52,219 nucleotides of DNA from Candidatus Poseidoniales archaeon. Its GTDB lineage: Archaea; Thermoplasmatota; Poseidoniia; Poseidoniales; Poseidoniaceae. The position numbers were made by a program, and so were the translations under genes. This document shows, piece by piece, positions 41,521 through 51,135 of this stretch. Location: assembly GCA_003602605.1 (NCBI GenBank), contig QQRW01000055.1:1-52219 (forward strand), in the 5' to 3' direction. A model generated the notes under the pieces. It had not been told where the DNA came from. It searched no databases and was given only the letters and a program-made list of their open reading frames with translations. Each line of letters opens with the position of its first letter. Position 1 is the stretch's first letter.

Positions 41521-43764
41521 ATGAATAGAAAAATACTGACCGCCCTACTAGCATTGACGTTTATGTCTGCTGCACTTGCAGGCTGTACAAGCAACGATGA
41601 TACCGATGATACCGATGACACAACAAGCGATGTCGTCAAGATTGGATTTTTGAACCCGGCAACAGGACCATTGGCTCAAGATGCTGCTGGTTTTGAATAC
41701 GGTGCACTTCAAGCTGTTATTGACTTGAATGCTGCACAATCCGACACCGTTTTTGAAGCGGTTGTCGCAGATTCCGGTTGCGACGGTACCGTTGGTGCCG
41801 CAGCCGCACAATCACTTGTCGACGCTAACGTTGTCGCTGTAGCAGGAGCAGCTTGTTCCGGTGCTTCAATGGCTGCAAACGCTGTGTTGTCTGCTGCAGG
41901 AATCCCTATGATCTCCTACGCTTCAACCAACCCAAGTTTGAGTGACGCTAGTGCTTACCCGGATTTCTTCCGTGTTGTTCCTAGCGATGCTATCCAAGGG
42001 CCTGCTGCTGCAGCAATGATGGTTGACTCTGGAGCAACCAACCCAGCAATTCTTCACATGACCAACGACTACGGCTCTGGATTTGCTGATGCAATCGAAG
42101 ATGCATGGACTGGCGCCGTCTGTGCAAAGATCGGATACGCAGAAACCGCAACAAGCGTTGCTTCTGAAGTTACACAAATCGCTGACGCAGGTTGCGACTC
42201 CATCTTCATGGTCTCTTACGTTACCGATGCTGCAATGATTCTCAACGAAGTCGCATCCCAGAACATTTCTGCTCTGCTCTTCTCTGGCGACGGACCTGCT
42301 GGCGAAGGATTGCTCGTTGAACTCAGCGACGACACCGTTGCAAGCAACCTCAAGGTAACCGCACCTCGTGCAGGATCATCCTTTGGTGACTTCGAAGCGC
42401 GTTACGATGCTGCAAACATTCCAAGTATCAAGCAATACGTTCTCACCTCATACGATGCAGTTTCCATTATTGGAAAGGCATACAACACCGACTCTGCTGA
42501 CATGGATGCATCCATCCGTGCAGTCGGAACCGGATACGAAGGTGCAAGTGGACTTCACACCTTCTTGGAAAACGGCGACGTTGGTGGCGCAGGTTACGAT
42601 ATCTGTACCTACACAGCAACCACTTCTGAAGATGGCGCTTACGCATGCAACTCCTATTGGACTGTTGCAGACGGCGTTACTACCCCTAAGACCGTTGTCA
42701 AACTCGGTTTCATGAACCCACTAACCGGTCCTCTAGCACAAGACGCTGCTGGATTCCAATACGGAGCACAGCAAGCAATCGTTGACCTCAACGCTGCATA
42801 CGGCGCTATGGGATACGAATACCAACTCGTCGAAGTTGACTCTGCCTGTGACGGTACCGCTGCTGCAGCTGCAGCACAAACCCTCGTCGACTCAGGAGTT
42901 ATTGCAGTCGGTGGCGCAGCATGTTCTGGCGCAACCATGGCCGCAAACGCTGTTCTTTCCGCTGCAGGTATCCCTATGATTTCCTACGCTTCTACCAACC
43001 CAAGCCTCAGCAACGCAACTGCTTACCCTGACTTCTTCCGTATCGTTCCATCCGATGCTATCCAAGGGCCAGCCGCTGCTGCAATGATGGAAGCAATGGG
43101 CGCAACCAACCCAGCAATCATTCACATGACCAACGACTACGGTTCTGGATTCGCTGACGCAATCGAAGATGCTTGGAACGGAACACTGTGCCAAAAGATC
43201 GGATACGCAGAAACCGCAACAAGCGTTGCCTCTGAAATTACACAAATTGCTGATGCAGGATGCGACTCCATCTTCATGGTGTCCTACGTTACTGATGCAG
43301 CAATGATTCTCAACGAAGTTGCAGCACAAGGCGTTACTGCTATGCTCTTCTCCGGCGATGGACCTGCAGGCGAAGGACTCCTCACTGAACTCAGTGACGA
43401 CAGCGTTGCTCACGACCTCTACGTGACCACACCTCGTGCAGGATCTTCTTTCGGAGACTTCGAAGCACGCTACGATGCCTCGAACATCAGTTCAATCAAG
43501 GCATACGTCCTGACCAGCTACGACTCAATCATGATGCTTGGAGCAGCTCACCAACTTGACAGCTCAGCAATGTCGACTTCAATTGCAACCACAGGAACTG
43601 CATACGAAGGCGCAAGCGGACTTCACACCTTCTTGGCCAACGGCGACGTTGGTGGAGCAGGATACGATATCTGTGGCTACGCTGCTACCGGTGCTGACGA
43701 TGGTACATTCACCTGTACCAAGTACTGGACTGTTGCAGGCGGCGTTCAAGACAACGCTGCTTGA
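41521..43764 (+). CDS. ABC transporter substrate-binding lipoprotein with two tandem LivK-type domains
   Basis: Extracytoplasmic receptor of a hydrophobic/branched-chain amino-acid (HAAT) or related amide importer. Lipoprotein signal with lipobox SAALAGC (C22) and an Asp/Thr linker. Domain 1 (38-387) and domain 2 (392-744) are each complete Peripla_BP_6 folds, aligned nearly without gaps. Long stretches are identical (AAGIPMISYASTNPSLS, AIQGPAAAAMM, MTNDYGSGFADAIEDAW, IADAGCDSIFMVSYVTDAAM). Each starts V-V-K-[IL]-G-F and keeps paired Cys (CDGT and ACSG). One-domain proteins are the rule, so a two-domain form is unusual. The duplication looks recent or conserved by gene conversion. Gene precedes the fused permease by 84 bases. 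The substrate is not shown by sequence. Confidence 0.93.
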   Translation: MNRKILTALLALTFMSAALAGCTSNDDTDDTDDTTSDVVKIGFLNPATGPLAQDAAGFEYGALQAVIDLNAAQSDTVFEAVVADSGCDGTVGAAAAQSLVDANVVAVAGAACSGASMAANAVLSAAGIPMISYASTNPSLSDASAYPDFFRVVPSDAIQGPAAAAMMVDSGATNPAILHMTNDYGSGFADAIEDAWTGAVCAKIGYAETATSVASEVTQIADAGCDSIFMVSYVTDAAMILNEVASQNISALLFSGDGPAGEGLLVELSDDTVASNLKVTAPRAGSSFGDFEARYDAANIPSIKQYVLTSYDAVSIIGKAYNTDSADMDASIRAVGTGYEGASGLHTFLENGDVGGAGYDICTYTATTSEDGAYACNSYWTVADGVTTPKTVVKLGFMNPLTGPLAQDAAGFQYGAQQAIVDLNAAYGAMGYEYQLVEVDSACDGTAAAAAAQTLVDSGVIAVGGAACSGATMAANAVLSAAGIPMISYASTNPSLSNATAYPDFFRIVPSDAIQGPAAAAMMEAMGATNPAIIHMTNDYGSGFADAIEDAWNGTLCQKIGYAETATSVASEITQIADAGCDSIFMVSYVTDAAMILNEVAAQGVTAMLFSGDGPAGEGLLTELSDDSVAHDLYVTTPRAGSSFGDFEARYDASNISSIKAYVLTSYDSIMMLGAAHQLDSSAMSTSIATTGTAYEGASGLHTFLANGDVGGAGYDICGYAATGADDGTFTCTKYWTVAGGVQDNAA
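41632..43752 (+). repeat. Tandem intragenic duplication of the binding-protein domain
   Basis: Copies span about 41632-42681 and 42694-43752, offset 354-356 codons. DNA and protein are strikingly similar over most of their length, with drift chiefly at the start, in loops and in the final 30 residues. Direct in-frame order points to unequal recombination. Confidence 0.9.
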
Positions 43765-43848
43765 GACCATAGGCACTTGAGTTCCACGGCTTTTTAGCCC
43801 CTGGCTGAGAAGTCTTGATGAACACAAAAGTGCGGAGGCTTTGTTAGG

Positions 43849-46800
43849 ATGGAATCAGAAACGGTAACAGAACCCTCTGGTTCCATCCTACACCGCTGGC
43901 GAGAGATGTCAAGGCTACGCCGTCGCTTACTGATCGCAGCTGTCGTATCGCTGGATGCAATCATTGGCTTGCTCTACCAATCAGGTATCGGTAATGGCCT
44001 TGATGCACTTTTGTTTGGCAATCTACCGAACGATATGGTGTGGCTTGGACAATCTGTCCAACTCATCTCAATGGGCTTCTTGCTGGTGAAAGTCATCTTC
44101 GACGATGTACAGCACGGTATGCTTCGCTCTATCTTGATGGTGTTTTCACCCCTCTTTTTGCTGCTCACGGTGCTGTTCACTATTGAACTGCTCCTGGTTG
44201 GCCTTGATACGAGCGCTGTGATCTACCTCAATTTGAGCTCCATTGGATTCAGTACGCTGACATGGTCTTCGACGTATCTAGCAATAGCCGTTGGTTGTAC
44301 GCTCACCTACAGTGTACAACGGTATGGAAATTTCGCTCAAAGCGAATTCTTCATGCTCGGCATGTATGTTGCAGTCATGATTATGTGGATGGATTATTTC
44401 TTCCCGCTTGTCTCAACCCCAAAAGACGGCGTCCTCGTGTGGTCAGTTCTGCTTTGGACGCTCGTTGGAGCATTCGTTCTAACAGGTTTGGCTGGCGTCA
44501 TCATCGACCGCCTTGTCTTCCGTGGTTTCCGTGACCGCAAATCAAGTGCTGATGTCATGATGATCGCCTCGCTCGGTGTAGCACTCATTCTTCGTGCTAT
44601 CGTTTACCTTCGCTTTGGTGCTGGAACCAAATTGTTTGAGCCGGATATTGATTGGCGCATCGCGCGTGAACAACGGTTTGAGGCTCCGACTATTTTGACG
44701 AAACTCAACCTTGGCGACCGATCACTTGCCACTGGAGAGACTTATTCTTACGGTGCATGTGAAACGACTGGAACTGCCCAAGATGGCAGTCCTATTTACG
44801 AGAAGATTACAACCGAGGGCACAAAACCGCTTACAGACATCTATTCTGTCGGTTCCGATTGTGTCACAGATTTGACAGCGAACTATACCTACTATAACGC
44901 GGCAATGCCGTTCGTGATTTTTGCTTCCGTCGGGCTTCTTCTTCTTTTGTTGACAAAGACTCGTCTAGGCCGCCGAATGCGTGCGGTTGCAGACAATCCT
45001 GAGCTTGCAGCAAGTTGTGGAATTAACGTCGAGCGGGTTCACATGACCAGTGCTTTCCTTTCAGCAGGTATCTCAGGAATCGGCGGCGCAATATTTGCGA
45101 TGACGATACGCTACAGTCCTGAGACTGGATTCACTCTTCTCTTGCCTGCCTTCGCCGTAATCGTCTTAGGTACTATTGGTTCAGTTCGAGGCGCTGTTAT
45201 TGGAGCGCTCTTGATTGGTTTTGTACGTTCTGTATCTTCTCCGATTCTTATGGGAATCGGGACGCCATTGGAACGTTCGAATTATGCCAATTTAGCAGAA
45301 GTCATGCCGTATGTCATGATTATTGCGATTCTGCTCATCATGCCCAAAGGAATTGGTGATGCATATGACAATTGGAAGATTAAGCGCATACGCACCCGTG
45401 CTGAAGAAGATTTCACGCCGGACACAAAGCGGGCTTCTATACTCGGTATTTTCTTTGCTCCGACCGGACTGCACCATTTCAGTGTTCGAAACAGCCTGCG
45501 TGGACAGCGGTACGCTCTTTCCACTGTCTTCGCCTATCTCGTTTACAAGTTCAGCTCGTTTGTCAAAGAGAATTCTATTGCGAACGATTCTGTGATGGAA
45601 AAACTGACTGGGGGCGATTCATCGCTGTCGATCGCTCATGCGCCGAGTAATCTCTTGGCAGAACAACAAGAGGCTTGGCTCACACTCATGCAGTTTGAAC
45701 AAGGCATCGTTGGCGTCATGGCAAACACGGGAGTCCTTGTTTGGCCAACCGTGCCAATTATCCTCTATTTGATCGCATGGTGGGAGGCCTATCATGTCCT
45801 TCAGGACAAAGAACTCAAACCCTCGACCAAGATTTCCGATTTCACATCTGAAGTTTCATTGCGTTACTCCAAGATCACTGAAGGTGCTGGAAAGGCTTGG
45901 CGTAAGTTGACTGATGGAATTGATGCTAAAATTGGCTTCATCGCCGTTCATGCTCACAGTTTGACTCAATCCACAACGAGTAAACTTTCAGAAACATATG
46001 TCGAGAGGCGTACATCTCTTCTCGAGAAGTTCCGTATGCCGTATGGACGCGAGAGCGAAAAAGGCTCTTGGTTGTTGTTTGGAGTACTTGCTGTTGTTAT
46101 GGCGGCGCTTATCTTCTGGCTTCCCGTGGCTGATTCCGATCAAGCAACATTCGTCAAGACACTGCAGTTATCCAACGTCATGGTCACATTCGCTATTTTT
46201 GCAATATTAGCACTCTCCCTCAATCTTCAAACCGGAATCACCGGACAGTTGAATTTCGGTGTCATCTTCTTTGCCTCGATTGGTGCCATCGTTGTTGGCA
46301 TACTAACTGCTCCTAAGGAGTTGCATGGTTACGACTGGCCGATCGTCTACGCTGTACTTTTCTCAATGGTAGTTGGCGCAATAGCAGGCTGGTTCCTTGC
46401 CTATCCTACTGCCCGTCTACGAAGTGATTATTTCGCAATCATCACCATTTCTTTGGGTGAAATCGTTCGTGTTCTGCTCAGTGGAGAACCCCTTCTGCGA
46501 GCAGGTTCATGGGGAAGTGCGGTGGGAATTTCCCGTTACAAGCTCCCGTTGCAAGAACGTTGGTTCTGCGGTTCCACTACCCCACTCGATGCGAGCGGCG
46601 TCCCACTTTCGCCGAATGCTTGTTCCAATACTGAAGGAATTGATAGCATGGCTGCAACTGTTGGTGAATGGCTCAGCCTTGGACAACCTGCACCGTACAT
46701 GTTCGTCTTGGCAGTCATTGGGATTCTTGGACTAATCGTTACTTGGTGGCTACTCAATACTGTGCTTGCTTCTCCATGGGGACGCATTCTGCGTGCCATT

Positions 46801-47460
46801 CGTGAAGATGAAGAAGTTGCGCAGCACCACGGTCACGATGTCTTGCGACACAAAGCTGCTAGCCTAGCGCTGGGTGCATCAATCGCTGCCTTCGCAGGGG
46901 CACTTTGGGCCTGGAAACTATCTGGTTTCCAACCGTCTTTCATGTCTCCTTCAAAGACAACATTCCTCGTTTGGGCTGCCTTCATTATTGGCGGTGTTGG
47001 TAACAACAAGGGTATGCTCATCGGCGCATCGATTATTGTCCTCATGGAATTCGTATTCAACGTCTTAGTTGCTGCCCAAGGCAGCTCAGACCTCCCACTT
47101 AACGAAGTCGCTGCCACTATGGATGGCTGGTTTAACTGGCTGGTTATCGAGCAGGTACAAGCAATGTGGATTTGTTTTGCTGTTATGCTTCTTGCCCATC
47201 TGGTCAAGTGGGATTCTGTTCGAGAGACATTCTTCTGGCTTGCTACGATCTTTGCGTTAGCTTCATTCTTCTTTGACGAGCGTTCGATTGAAGAAGTATT
47301 CCCAACCGGTACCATCCGAGCTGGAATGGCGTACGTCAAGGTCTTGCTTGTGGGCGCTCTTATCGTATTTTCACTTCGCTATAATCCGAAAGGTCTGCTT
47401 CCAGAAGTACCTTTCAGGCCAGAACATCCAAACGCTGTAAAGGGGGTTGAAGAACAATGA
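43849..47460 (+). CDS. LivH-LivM fusion ABC permease
   Basis: A single 1203-residue membrane protein containing both inner-membrane halves of a Liv-type importer. The LivH part has VGCTLTYSVQRYGNFAQSEF and FFMLGMYVAV near 155-180 and RLGRRMRAVADNPELAASCG near 372-391, and ends by about 520 (LLIMPKGIGDAYDNW). A linker of about 230 residues, with amphipathic segments and a few hydrophobic helices, follows. The LivM part starts near 740 and has LALSLNLQTGITGQLNFGVI near 785-805, TISLGEIVRVLLSGEPLLR and RAIREDEEVAQHHGHDVLR, the LivM-type EAA-like coupling loop. Usually these are two polypeptides. The first 130 residues are an extra three-TM segment. A 25-residue LivH-side loop (GACETTGTAQDG) is exported. 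Stop overlaps the LivG start by four bases. Confidence 0.92.
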   Translation: MESETVTEPSGSILHRWREMSRLRRRLLIAAVVSLDAIIGLLYQSGIGNGLDALLFGNLPNDMVWLGQSVQLISMGFLLVKVIFDDVQHGMLRSILMVFSPLFLLLTVLFTIELLLVGLDTSAVIYLNLSSIGFSTLTWSSTYLAIAVGCTLTYSVQRYGNFAQSEFFMLGMYVAVMIMWMDYFFPLVSTPKDGVLVWSVLLWTLVGAFVLTGLAGVIIDRLVFRGFRDRKSSADVMMIASLGVALILRAIVYLRFGAGTKLFEPDIDWRIAREQRFEAPTILTKLNLGDRSLATGETYSYGACETTGTAQDGSPIYEKITTEGTKPLTDIYSVGSDCVTDLTANYTYYNAAMPFVIFASVGLLLLLLTKTRLGRRMRAVADNPELAASCGINVERVHMTSAFLSAGISGIGGAIFAMTIRYSPETGFTLLLPAFAVIVLGTIGSVRGAVIGALLIGFVRSVSSPILMGIGTPLERSNYANLAEVMPYVMIIAILLIMPKGIGDAYDNWKIKRIRTRAEEDFTPDTKRASILGIFFAPTGLHHFSVRNSLRGQRYALSTVFAYLVYKFSSFVKENSIANDSVMEKLTGGDSSLSIAHAPSNLLAEQQEAWLTLMQFEQGIVGVMANTGVLVWPTVPIILYLIAWWEAYHVLQDKELKPSTKISDFTSEVSLRYSKITEGAGKAWRKLTDGIDAKIGFIAVHAHSLTQSTTSKLSETYVERRTSLLEKFRMPYGRESEKGSWLLFGVLAVVMAALIFWLPVADSDQATFVKTLQLSNVMVTFAIFAILALSLNLQTGITGQLNFGVIFFASIGAIVVGILTAPKELHGYDWPIVYAVLFSMVVGAIAGWFLAYPTARLRSDYFAIITISLGEIVRVLLSGEPLLRAGSWGSAVGISRYKLPLQERWFCGSTTPLDASGVPLSPNACSNTEGIDSMAATVGEWLSLGQPAPYMFVLAVIGILGLIVTWWLLNTVLASPWGRILRAIREDEEVAQHHGHDVLRHKAASLALGASIAAFAGALWAWKLSGFQPSFMSPSKTTFLVWAAFIIGGVGNNKGMLIGASIIVLMEFVFNVLVAAQGSSDLPLNEVAATMDGWFNWLVIEQVQAMWICFAVMLLAHLVKWDSVRETFFWLATIFALASFFFDERSIEEVFPTGTIRAGMAYVKVLLVGALIVFSLRYNPKGLLPEVPFRPEHPNAVKGVEEQ

Positions 47461-48242
47461 AACCTCTTCTATCTGTGAAGAATCTGAGGATGGAATTTGG
47501 CGGTTTGGTTGCTGTCAAGGATGTCTCTTTTGAAGTCAAGAAAGGCGAATTCATAGGACTCATTGGTCCAAACGGATGCGGTAAATCGACAACGTTCAAT
47601 TGCATCAGTGGTCTTTTGCAGCAAACCTCTGGTAAGGTAGAGGTGTTTGGAGAAGACGTTTCACACAAGCGACCGGACCAAATTCAAAAACTCGGGATGA
47701 CTCGAACATTCCAACACACTCGACTTTGGAAAGACATGACTGTGATTGAAAATCTCCTGGTTCCTCCAAGAAAACAATTCTCTCCAAATCCATTCCTCTC
47801 GTTGTTCCGAGGTCGTTCGAGGCCTGCTGAAAAGAAACGTCTTGCTGACGCATTCGCCGTCTTGGACCAACTTGAAGTCCCACACATGGCTCACAACATG
47901 GCTGGAGAACTTTCAGGTGGACAAAGCAAACTTGTCGATATTGGACGCTCGATGATGGGGAGTCCAGACCTACTGTTGCTTGACGAGCCGGTCGCGGGTG
48001 TAGCAGGCCCTCTTGCCATGAAAATCTTCACCAACTTACGAGAATTAGTGGATACGACTGGTATCTCTGTTCTCGTGATTGAACACAACATGGATTTCAT
48101 TCTCCGCCAAGGCGTAGATCGTATCGTTGTGATGAATGAAGGTGAAGTTCTCATGGTCGGTACTCCCGATGAGGTCAAATCGAATCGCGCCGTCATTGAG
48201 GCATATCTCGGCGGAGCCAGTGATGGAGGCGAAGAAGAATGA
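47457..48242 (+). CDS. livG: ABC transporter ATP-binding protein LivG
   Basis: First of two ATPases driving the Liv-type importer. The 261-residue protein has Walker A GPNGCGKST (37-45), Q-loop TRTFQHTRLW (Q86), the signature LSGGQSKLVDIGRSMM (152-167), Walker B DLLLLDEPVAGV (171-182) and the switch His H210 in VIEHNMDFI. The Arg/Phe-rich insert NPFLSLFRGRSRPAEKKR is typical of LivG. ATG overlaps the permease stop (ATGA), and the LivF start overlaps its own stop, so the three are translationally coupled. Confidence 0.95.
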   Translation: MKPLLSVKNLRMEFGGLVAVKDVSFEVKKGEFIGLIGPNGCGKSTTFNCISGLLQQTSGKVEVFGEDVSHKRPDQIQKLGMTRTFQHTRLWKDMTVIENLLVPPRKQFSPNPFLSLFRGRSRPAEKKRLADAFAVLDQLEVPHMAHNMAGELSGGQSKLVDIGRSMMGSPDLLLLDEPVAGVAGPLAMKIFTNLRELVDTTGISVLVIEHNMDFILRQGVDRIVVMNEGEVLMVGTPDEVKSNRAVIEAYLGGASDGGEEE

Positions 48243-48958
48243 CCCGTTTACTCGATGTCAAAGGCTTAACTGCTGGATACGGCAGCGTGCAGATCCTGTA
48301 CGGAATCGACCTTCATGTCGATGAAGGCGAATTTGTCACGATCATCGGCCCAAACGGCTGCGGTAAATCGACGTTCATCAAGGCCTTGTTCGGAATTGCC
48401 ACCTACTACGACGGTGATGTATCGTATGCTGGTGAGTCGATTGAGAAGCTTCGAACCGACCAACTGGTCAACAAAGGAATTGCTTACGTTCCTCAAGTCA
48501 ACAATGTTTTCCCCACATTATCGGTTGAAGAAAACCTACAGATGGGGGGAAATGCATTGCCGAATCGACTGTTGAAAGAACGAATTGAACGGGCACTCAA
48601 CATGTTCCCTGACCTTCGCTCCCGTGAACACGACCTTGCAGCATCCCTTTCCGGAGGAGAACGACAAATGCTTGCAATATCCCGAGCGCTCATTTCAGAC
48701 CCGTCTTTTCTGCTTCTTGATGAGCCAACAGCGGCTTTGTCCCCATTGTATCAACAACAAATCATCGAACGTATCGATAACTTGCGAAAGGAAGGTATCA
48801 CCGTTCTTATCGTTGAGCAAAACGCTCGTCTGAGTCTTGCTCGTTCCGACCGAGGCTACATCTTTGCCAATGGTAAAGTGGTACACACAGGTGATGCAGA
48901 TTACATCTTGAACGACCCTGAGATCGGTGAATACTTCTTGGGTTCACACGATGACTGA
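48239..48958 (+). CDS. livF: ABC transporter ATP-binding protein LivF
   Basis: Second ATPase of the importer, 239 residues. Walker A GPNGCGKST (37-45), Q-loop YVPQVNNVFPTLSVEENL, signature LSGGERQMLAISRAL (137-151), Walker B FLLLDEPTAALSP (157-169) and the usual glutamine in VEQNARLSL where LivG has His. This H/Q difference between LivG and LivF is normal. The end is convergent with the TauE/SafE-like gene with 2 bases between. Confidence 0.95.
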   Translation: MTRLLDVKGLTAGYGSVQILYGIDLHVDEGEFVTIIGPNGCGKSTFIKALFGIATYYDGDVSYAGESIEKLRTDQLVNKGIAYVPQVNNVFPTLSVEENLQMGGNALPNRLLKERIERALNMFPDLRSREHDLAASLSGGERQMLAISRALISDPSFLLLDEPTAALSPLYQQQIIERIDNLRKEGITVLIVEQNARLSLARSDRGYIFANGKVVHTGDADYILNDPEIGEYFLGSHDD

Positions 48959-48960
48959 AA

Positions 48961-49710
48961 TCAAATGTATTCGAAAGCCACCAGTGCTTCATGTACATAC
49001 ATCAGTCCACTGAGTACGATGGCGACGAGAATGCCAATTCGAATACGTTCTGATTTCCATTTTTTGAGCCATCGTTTACCCAGTTGTACACCTAAAATTG
49101 CTGCGAGTACAAGACCAACAATGAGCCAACCCGCTTCAAGGATCTGCCAGCCTTCAAGGGCCACATACACCGGAATTCTCGTCACATCAACAACCAGAGC
49201 AAGGACAGCTGCCGTAGCCGCATATTCTGCTTTGTCTGGTAATCGTTTCTGTAGAAACATGGCACGTAATGCACCTTGGTGTCCTGTAAGGCCCCCGAAG
49301 AATCCTGAACCAAAACCACCGATTCTGTCTTCAGACTCTGGCAATCGGATTTTTGTCCAGCGTTCAGTGACGGAGAGAACTGGCAAAACAACGAGCGCTA
49401 CTCCGACGAGTAACAACAACAAATTTGATTCAAAAACCGTGTTTAATGTGGCCCCTAAGAGCGCTCCAATCACCATGGCCCAGCCGAATCTTCGAACAGA
49501 TGAGTAATCCACACTCTCTCGAAGTACCTTCAATTTCCATGCATTATGTGAGCCGTGAACAATTGCAACGACGGCCACGGCTTCATGAGGCTCCAGCCAG
49601 AGAAAGACCACTGGCGTAATCATCGTTGCAAGACCAAAGCCTGCTGGAACAGTCAGTGCCGCTGCAAGAAATGTTGCTGCAAGGCTGAATCCAAGCAACC
49701 CCACATCCAT
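48961..49710 (-). CDS. TauE/SafE (DUF81) family membrane transporter
   Basis: 249-residue predicted anion exporter, often for sulfite/sulfonate-type compounds, substrate unknown here. About eight TM helices; the family repeat begins LLGFSLAATFLAAALTVPAG and FGLATMITP, with HEAVAVVAIVHG and NAWKL, then the second half GFFGGLTGHQGALRAMFLQK. ATG at 49710 matches the hydrophobic start; the frame opens seven residues earlier. It lies tail-to-tail with LivF. Confidence 0.85.
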   Translation of the reverse strand: MDVGLLGFSLAATFLAAALTVPAGFGLATMITPVVFLWLEPHEAVAVVAIVHGSHNAWKLKVLRESVDYSSVRRFGWAMVIGALLGATLNTVFESNLLLLLVGVALVVLPVLSVTERWTKIRLPESEDRIGGFGSGFFGGLTGHQGALRAMFLQKRLPDKAEYAATAAVLALVVDVTRIPVYVALEGWQILEAGWLIVGLVLAAILGVQLGKRWLKKWKSERIRIGILVAIVLSGLMYVHEALVAFEYI

Positions 49711-49869
49711 GATACAGGTATGCGAATCCATATCATAAAATTACGGCAATGAAGGTACGATTTTCTGTCTTACCGGGCAAAGAAACGCTTCGACAGCACA
49801 GATGAAGACAAAACCGCAGGTCTACTGAATAAGCGCTGTATTGATGAAGTCCCTCTGCATCCGAAAGAC

Positions 49870-50706
49870 ATGCAGATTGGTCACACCACCGCTGATGGTT
49901 CACAAGCCTATACCCAAACGATTCCTCAATTCGGCCTTGGCGTCTTTTTGATGTCAAAACCAGGCGAATGCAAATCCTCGGTTTTAGCAGCCCTCAAGGC
50001 AGGTTATACGCACATCGATACGGCAAGTATGTATGCCAACGAGCACGAAGTTGGTCAAGCCCTCAAAGAAGCGGGCGTCGAGCGCTCTTCAGTTTTCATT
50101 ACTACAAAGTTGCGCCGTGGTCATGCAGTTGGTTACGAGGATACGCTAGAGCACTGTAAGAAATCATTGGAGTTGCTCGATGCGGAGTACATTGACCTGT
50201 ATTTGGTGCACGCACCACCTGAAGATCCGGAACACCGTGCCCCAGTATGGAAGGCAATGGAACACTGCCTTGAGCAAGGATGGGTCAAAGCAATCGGCGT
50301 CTCAAATTACGGACCTGCTCACCTAGAAGCAATGAAGGAGTACGCCACCTACATGCCTTCGGTCAACCAAGTTGAGTTCAATCCTTGGCTGCAACGACCG
50401 CACCTCAAACAAGCTACTGAAGGCGTAGGTGCAAAACTCATGGCGTATTCACCGCTTGCCCGGGGGCACAAAGTCGACGACCCTGAGCTGGGCGCTATTG
50501 CTGAACGCCTCGGTTGTACTCCGGCGCAAGTCGCCATCAAGTTCTGTTACGATGAAGGCTGCATCACCATTCCAAAGTCGAGCAATCCTTCTCGGATCAT
50601 CGAAAACCTCGCATCGCTTGATGTTGATATCTCTGGCGAAATGGATGCGATTCGCGCACTTGAATGCAACTATGTTTCGGGTTGGGACCCGACAACTCAG
50701 CCTTGA
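49870..50706 (+). CDS. Aldo/keto reductase
   Basis: 278-residue NADPH-dependent carbonyl reductase with a TIM barrel. The catalytic tetrad is complete: D50 (HIDTASMY), Y55, K80 (TTKLR) and H114 (LVHAP). Cofactor and substrate region includes AIGVSNYGPAHLEAM, NQVEFNPWLQ, AYSPLARG and TIPKSSNPSRIIENL. Physiological substrate unknown. The reading frame is open upstream of the ATG back to a stop at 49750, but without another ATG. It starts a short cluster with the cupin and Rieske genes on the same strand. Confidence 0.92.
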   Translation: MQIGHTTADGSQAYTQTIPQFGLGVFLMSKPGECKSSVLAALKAGYTHIDTASMYANEHEVGQALKEAGVERSSVFITTKLRRGHAVGYEDTLEHCKKSLELLDAEYIDLYLVHAPPEDPEHRAPVWKAMEHCLEQGWVKAIGVSNYGPAHLEAMKEYATYMPSVNQVEFNPWLQRPHLKQATEGVGAKLMAYSPLARGHKVDDPELGAIAERLGCTPAQVAIKFCYDEGCITIPKSSNPSRIIENLASLDVDISGEMDAIRALECNYVSGWDPTTQP

Positions 50707-50741
50707 GTTAAGCCAAAATACGGGCCATTGTATCCTCATTC

Positions 50742-51101
50742 ATGGCGAAAGTCAATCTCGAGGAAAAGTTCAGCGCATTTTCTGACCATTGGTCACCGCG
50801 TGTTATCGCTGAAATGAACGATTATCAGTTCAAGCTTGCCAAGATGGAAGGTGAGTTTGTGTGGCACAATCATGTCGATACCGATGAAGTATTCATCGTC
50901 GTCAAAGGTTCGATGTGCATTGAAATGGAGCATGAAACCGTTCGGCTGGATGAAGGCGAAATGTACGTCGTTCCCAAGGGCGTGATGCACAAACCGTATG
51001 CTGCAGAAGAATGCCATGTGCTGTTGGTTGAGCCTCGTGGCGTCGTGAATACTGGTGATGCAGAAGGGGAACTTACTGCAGAAAACGACGTCTGGATTTA
51101 G
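50742..51101 (+). CDS. Cupin-domain protein
   Basis: 119-residue single cupin. The metal-binding motif 1 is visible as WHNHVDTDEVFIVVKG (H, H, E) and motif 2 as GEMYVVPKGVMHKP (final His). Members act as small metal enzymes (isomerases, dioxygenases) or sugar-binding proteins; no substrate is indicated. It lies 35 bases after the aldo/keto reductase and 34 bases before the Rieske oxygenase start, so the three may act together on a small molecule. Confidence 0.85.
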   Translation: MAKVNLEEKFSAFSDHWSPRVIAEMNDYQFKLAKMEGEFVWHNHVDTDEVFIVVKGSMCIEMEHETVRLDEGEMYVVPKGVMHKPYAAEECHVLLVEPRGVVNTGDAEGELTAENDVWI

Positions 51102-51135
51102 GCGTGCTAACAGTCAAGACCGTGTGAGGAATGTG

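Noticed and set aside
41632-43752. Tandem 1-kb repeat as an assembly error or insertion element
   Set aside because: Copies differ in many codons, remain in frame and sit within one gene; no inverted ends or transposase. An assembly artefact is not excluded but does not explain the divergence.
43788-43799. GGCT-TTTT-AGCC hairpin between the binding protein and permease genes as a terminator
   Set aside because: Only 4 bp of stem and no T run after it on the plus strand; I cannot support termination from this.
43849-47460. Possible frame fusion by lost stop codon in the permease
   Set aside because: The middle region reads as smooth protein with coding-like composition and there are no in-frame stops; it appears to be a real fusion.
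49733-49957. Minus-strand 74-codon open frame at the TauE/aldo-keto reductase boundary
   Set aside because: It overlaps the divergent aldo/keto reductase and has no recognisable features.
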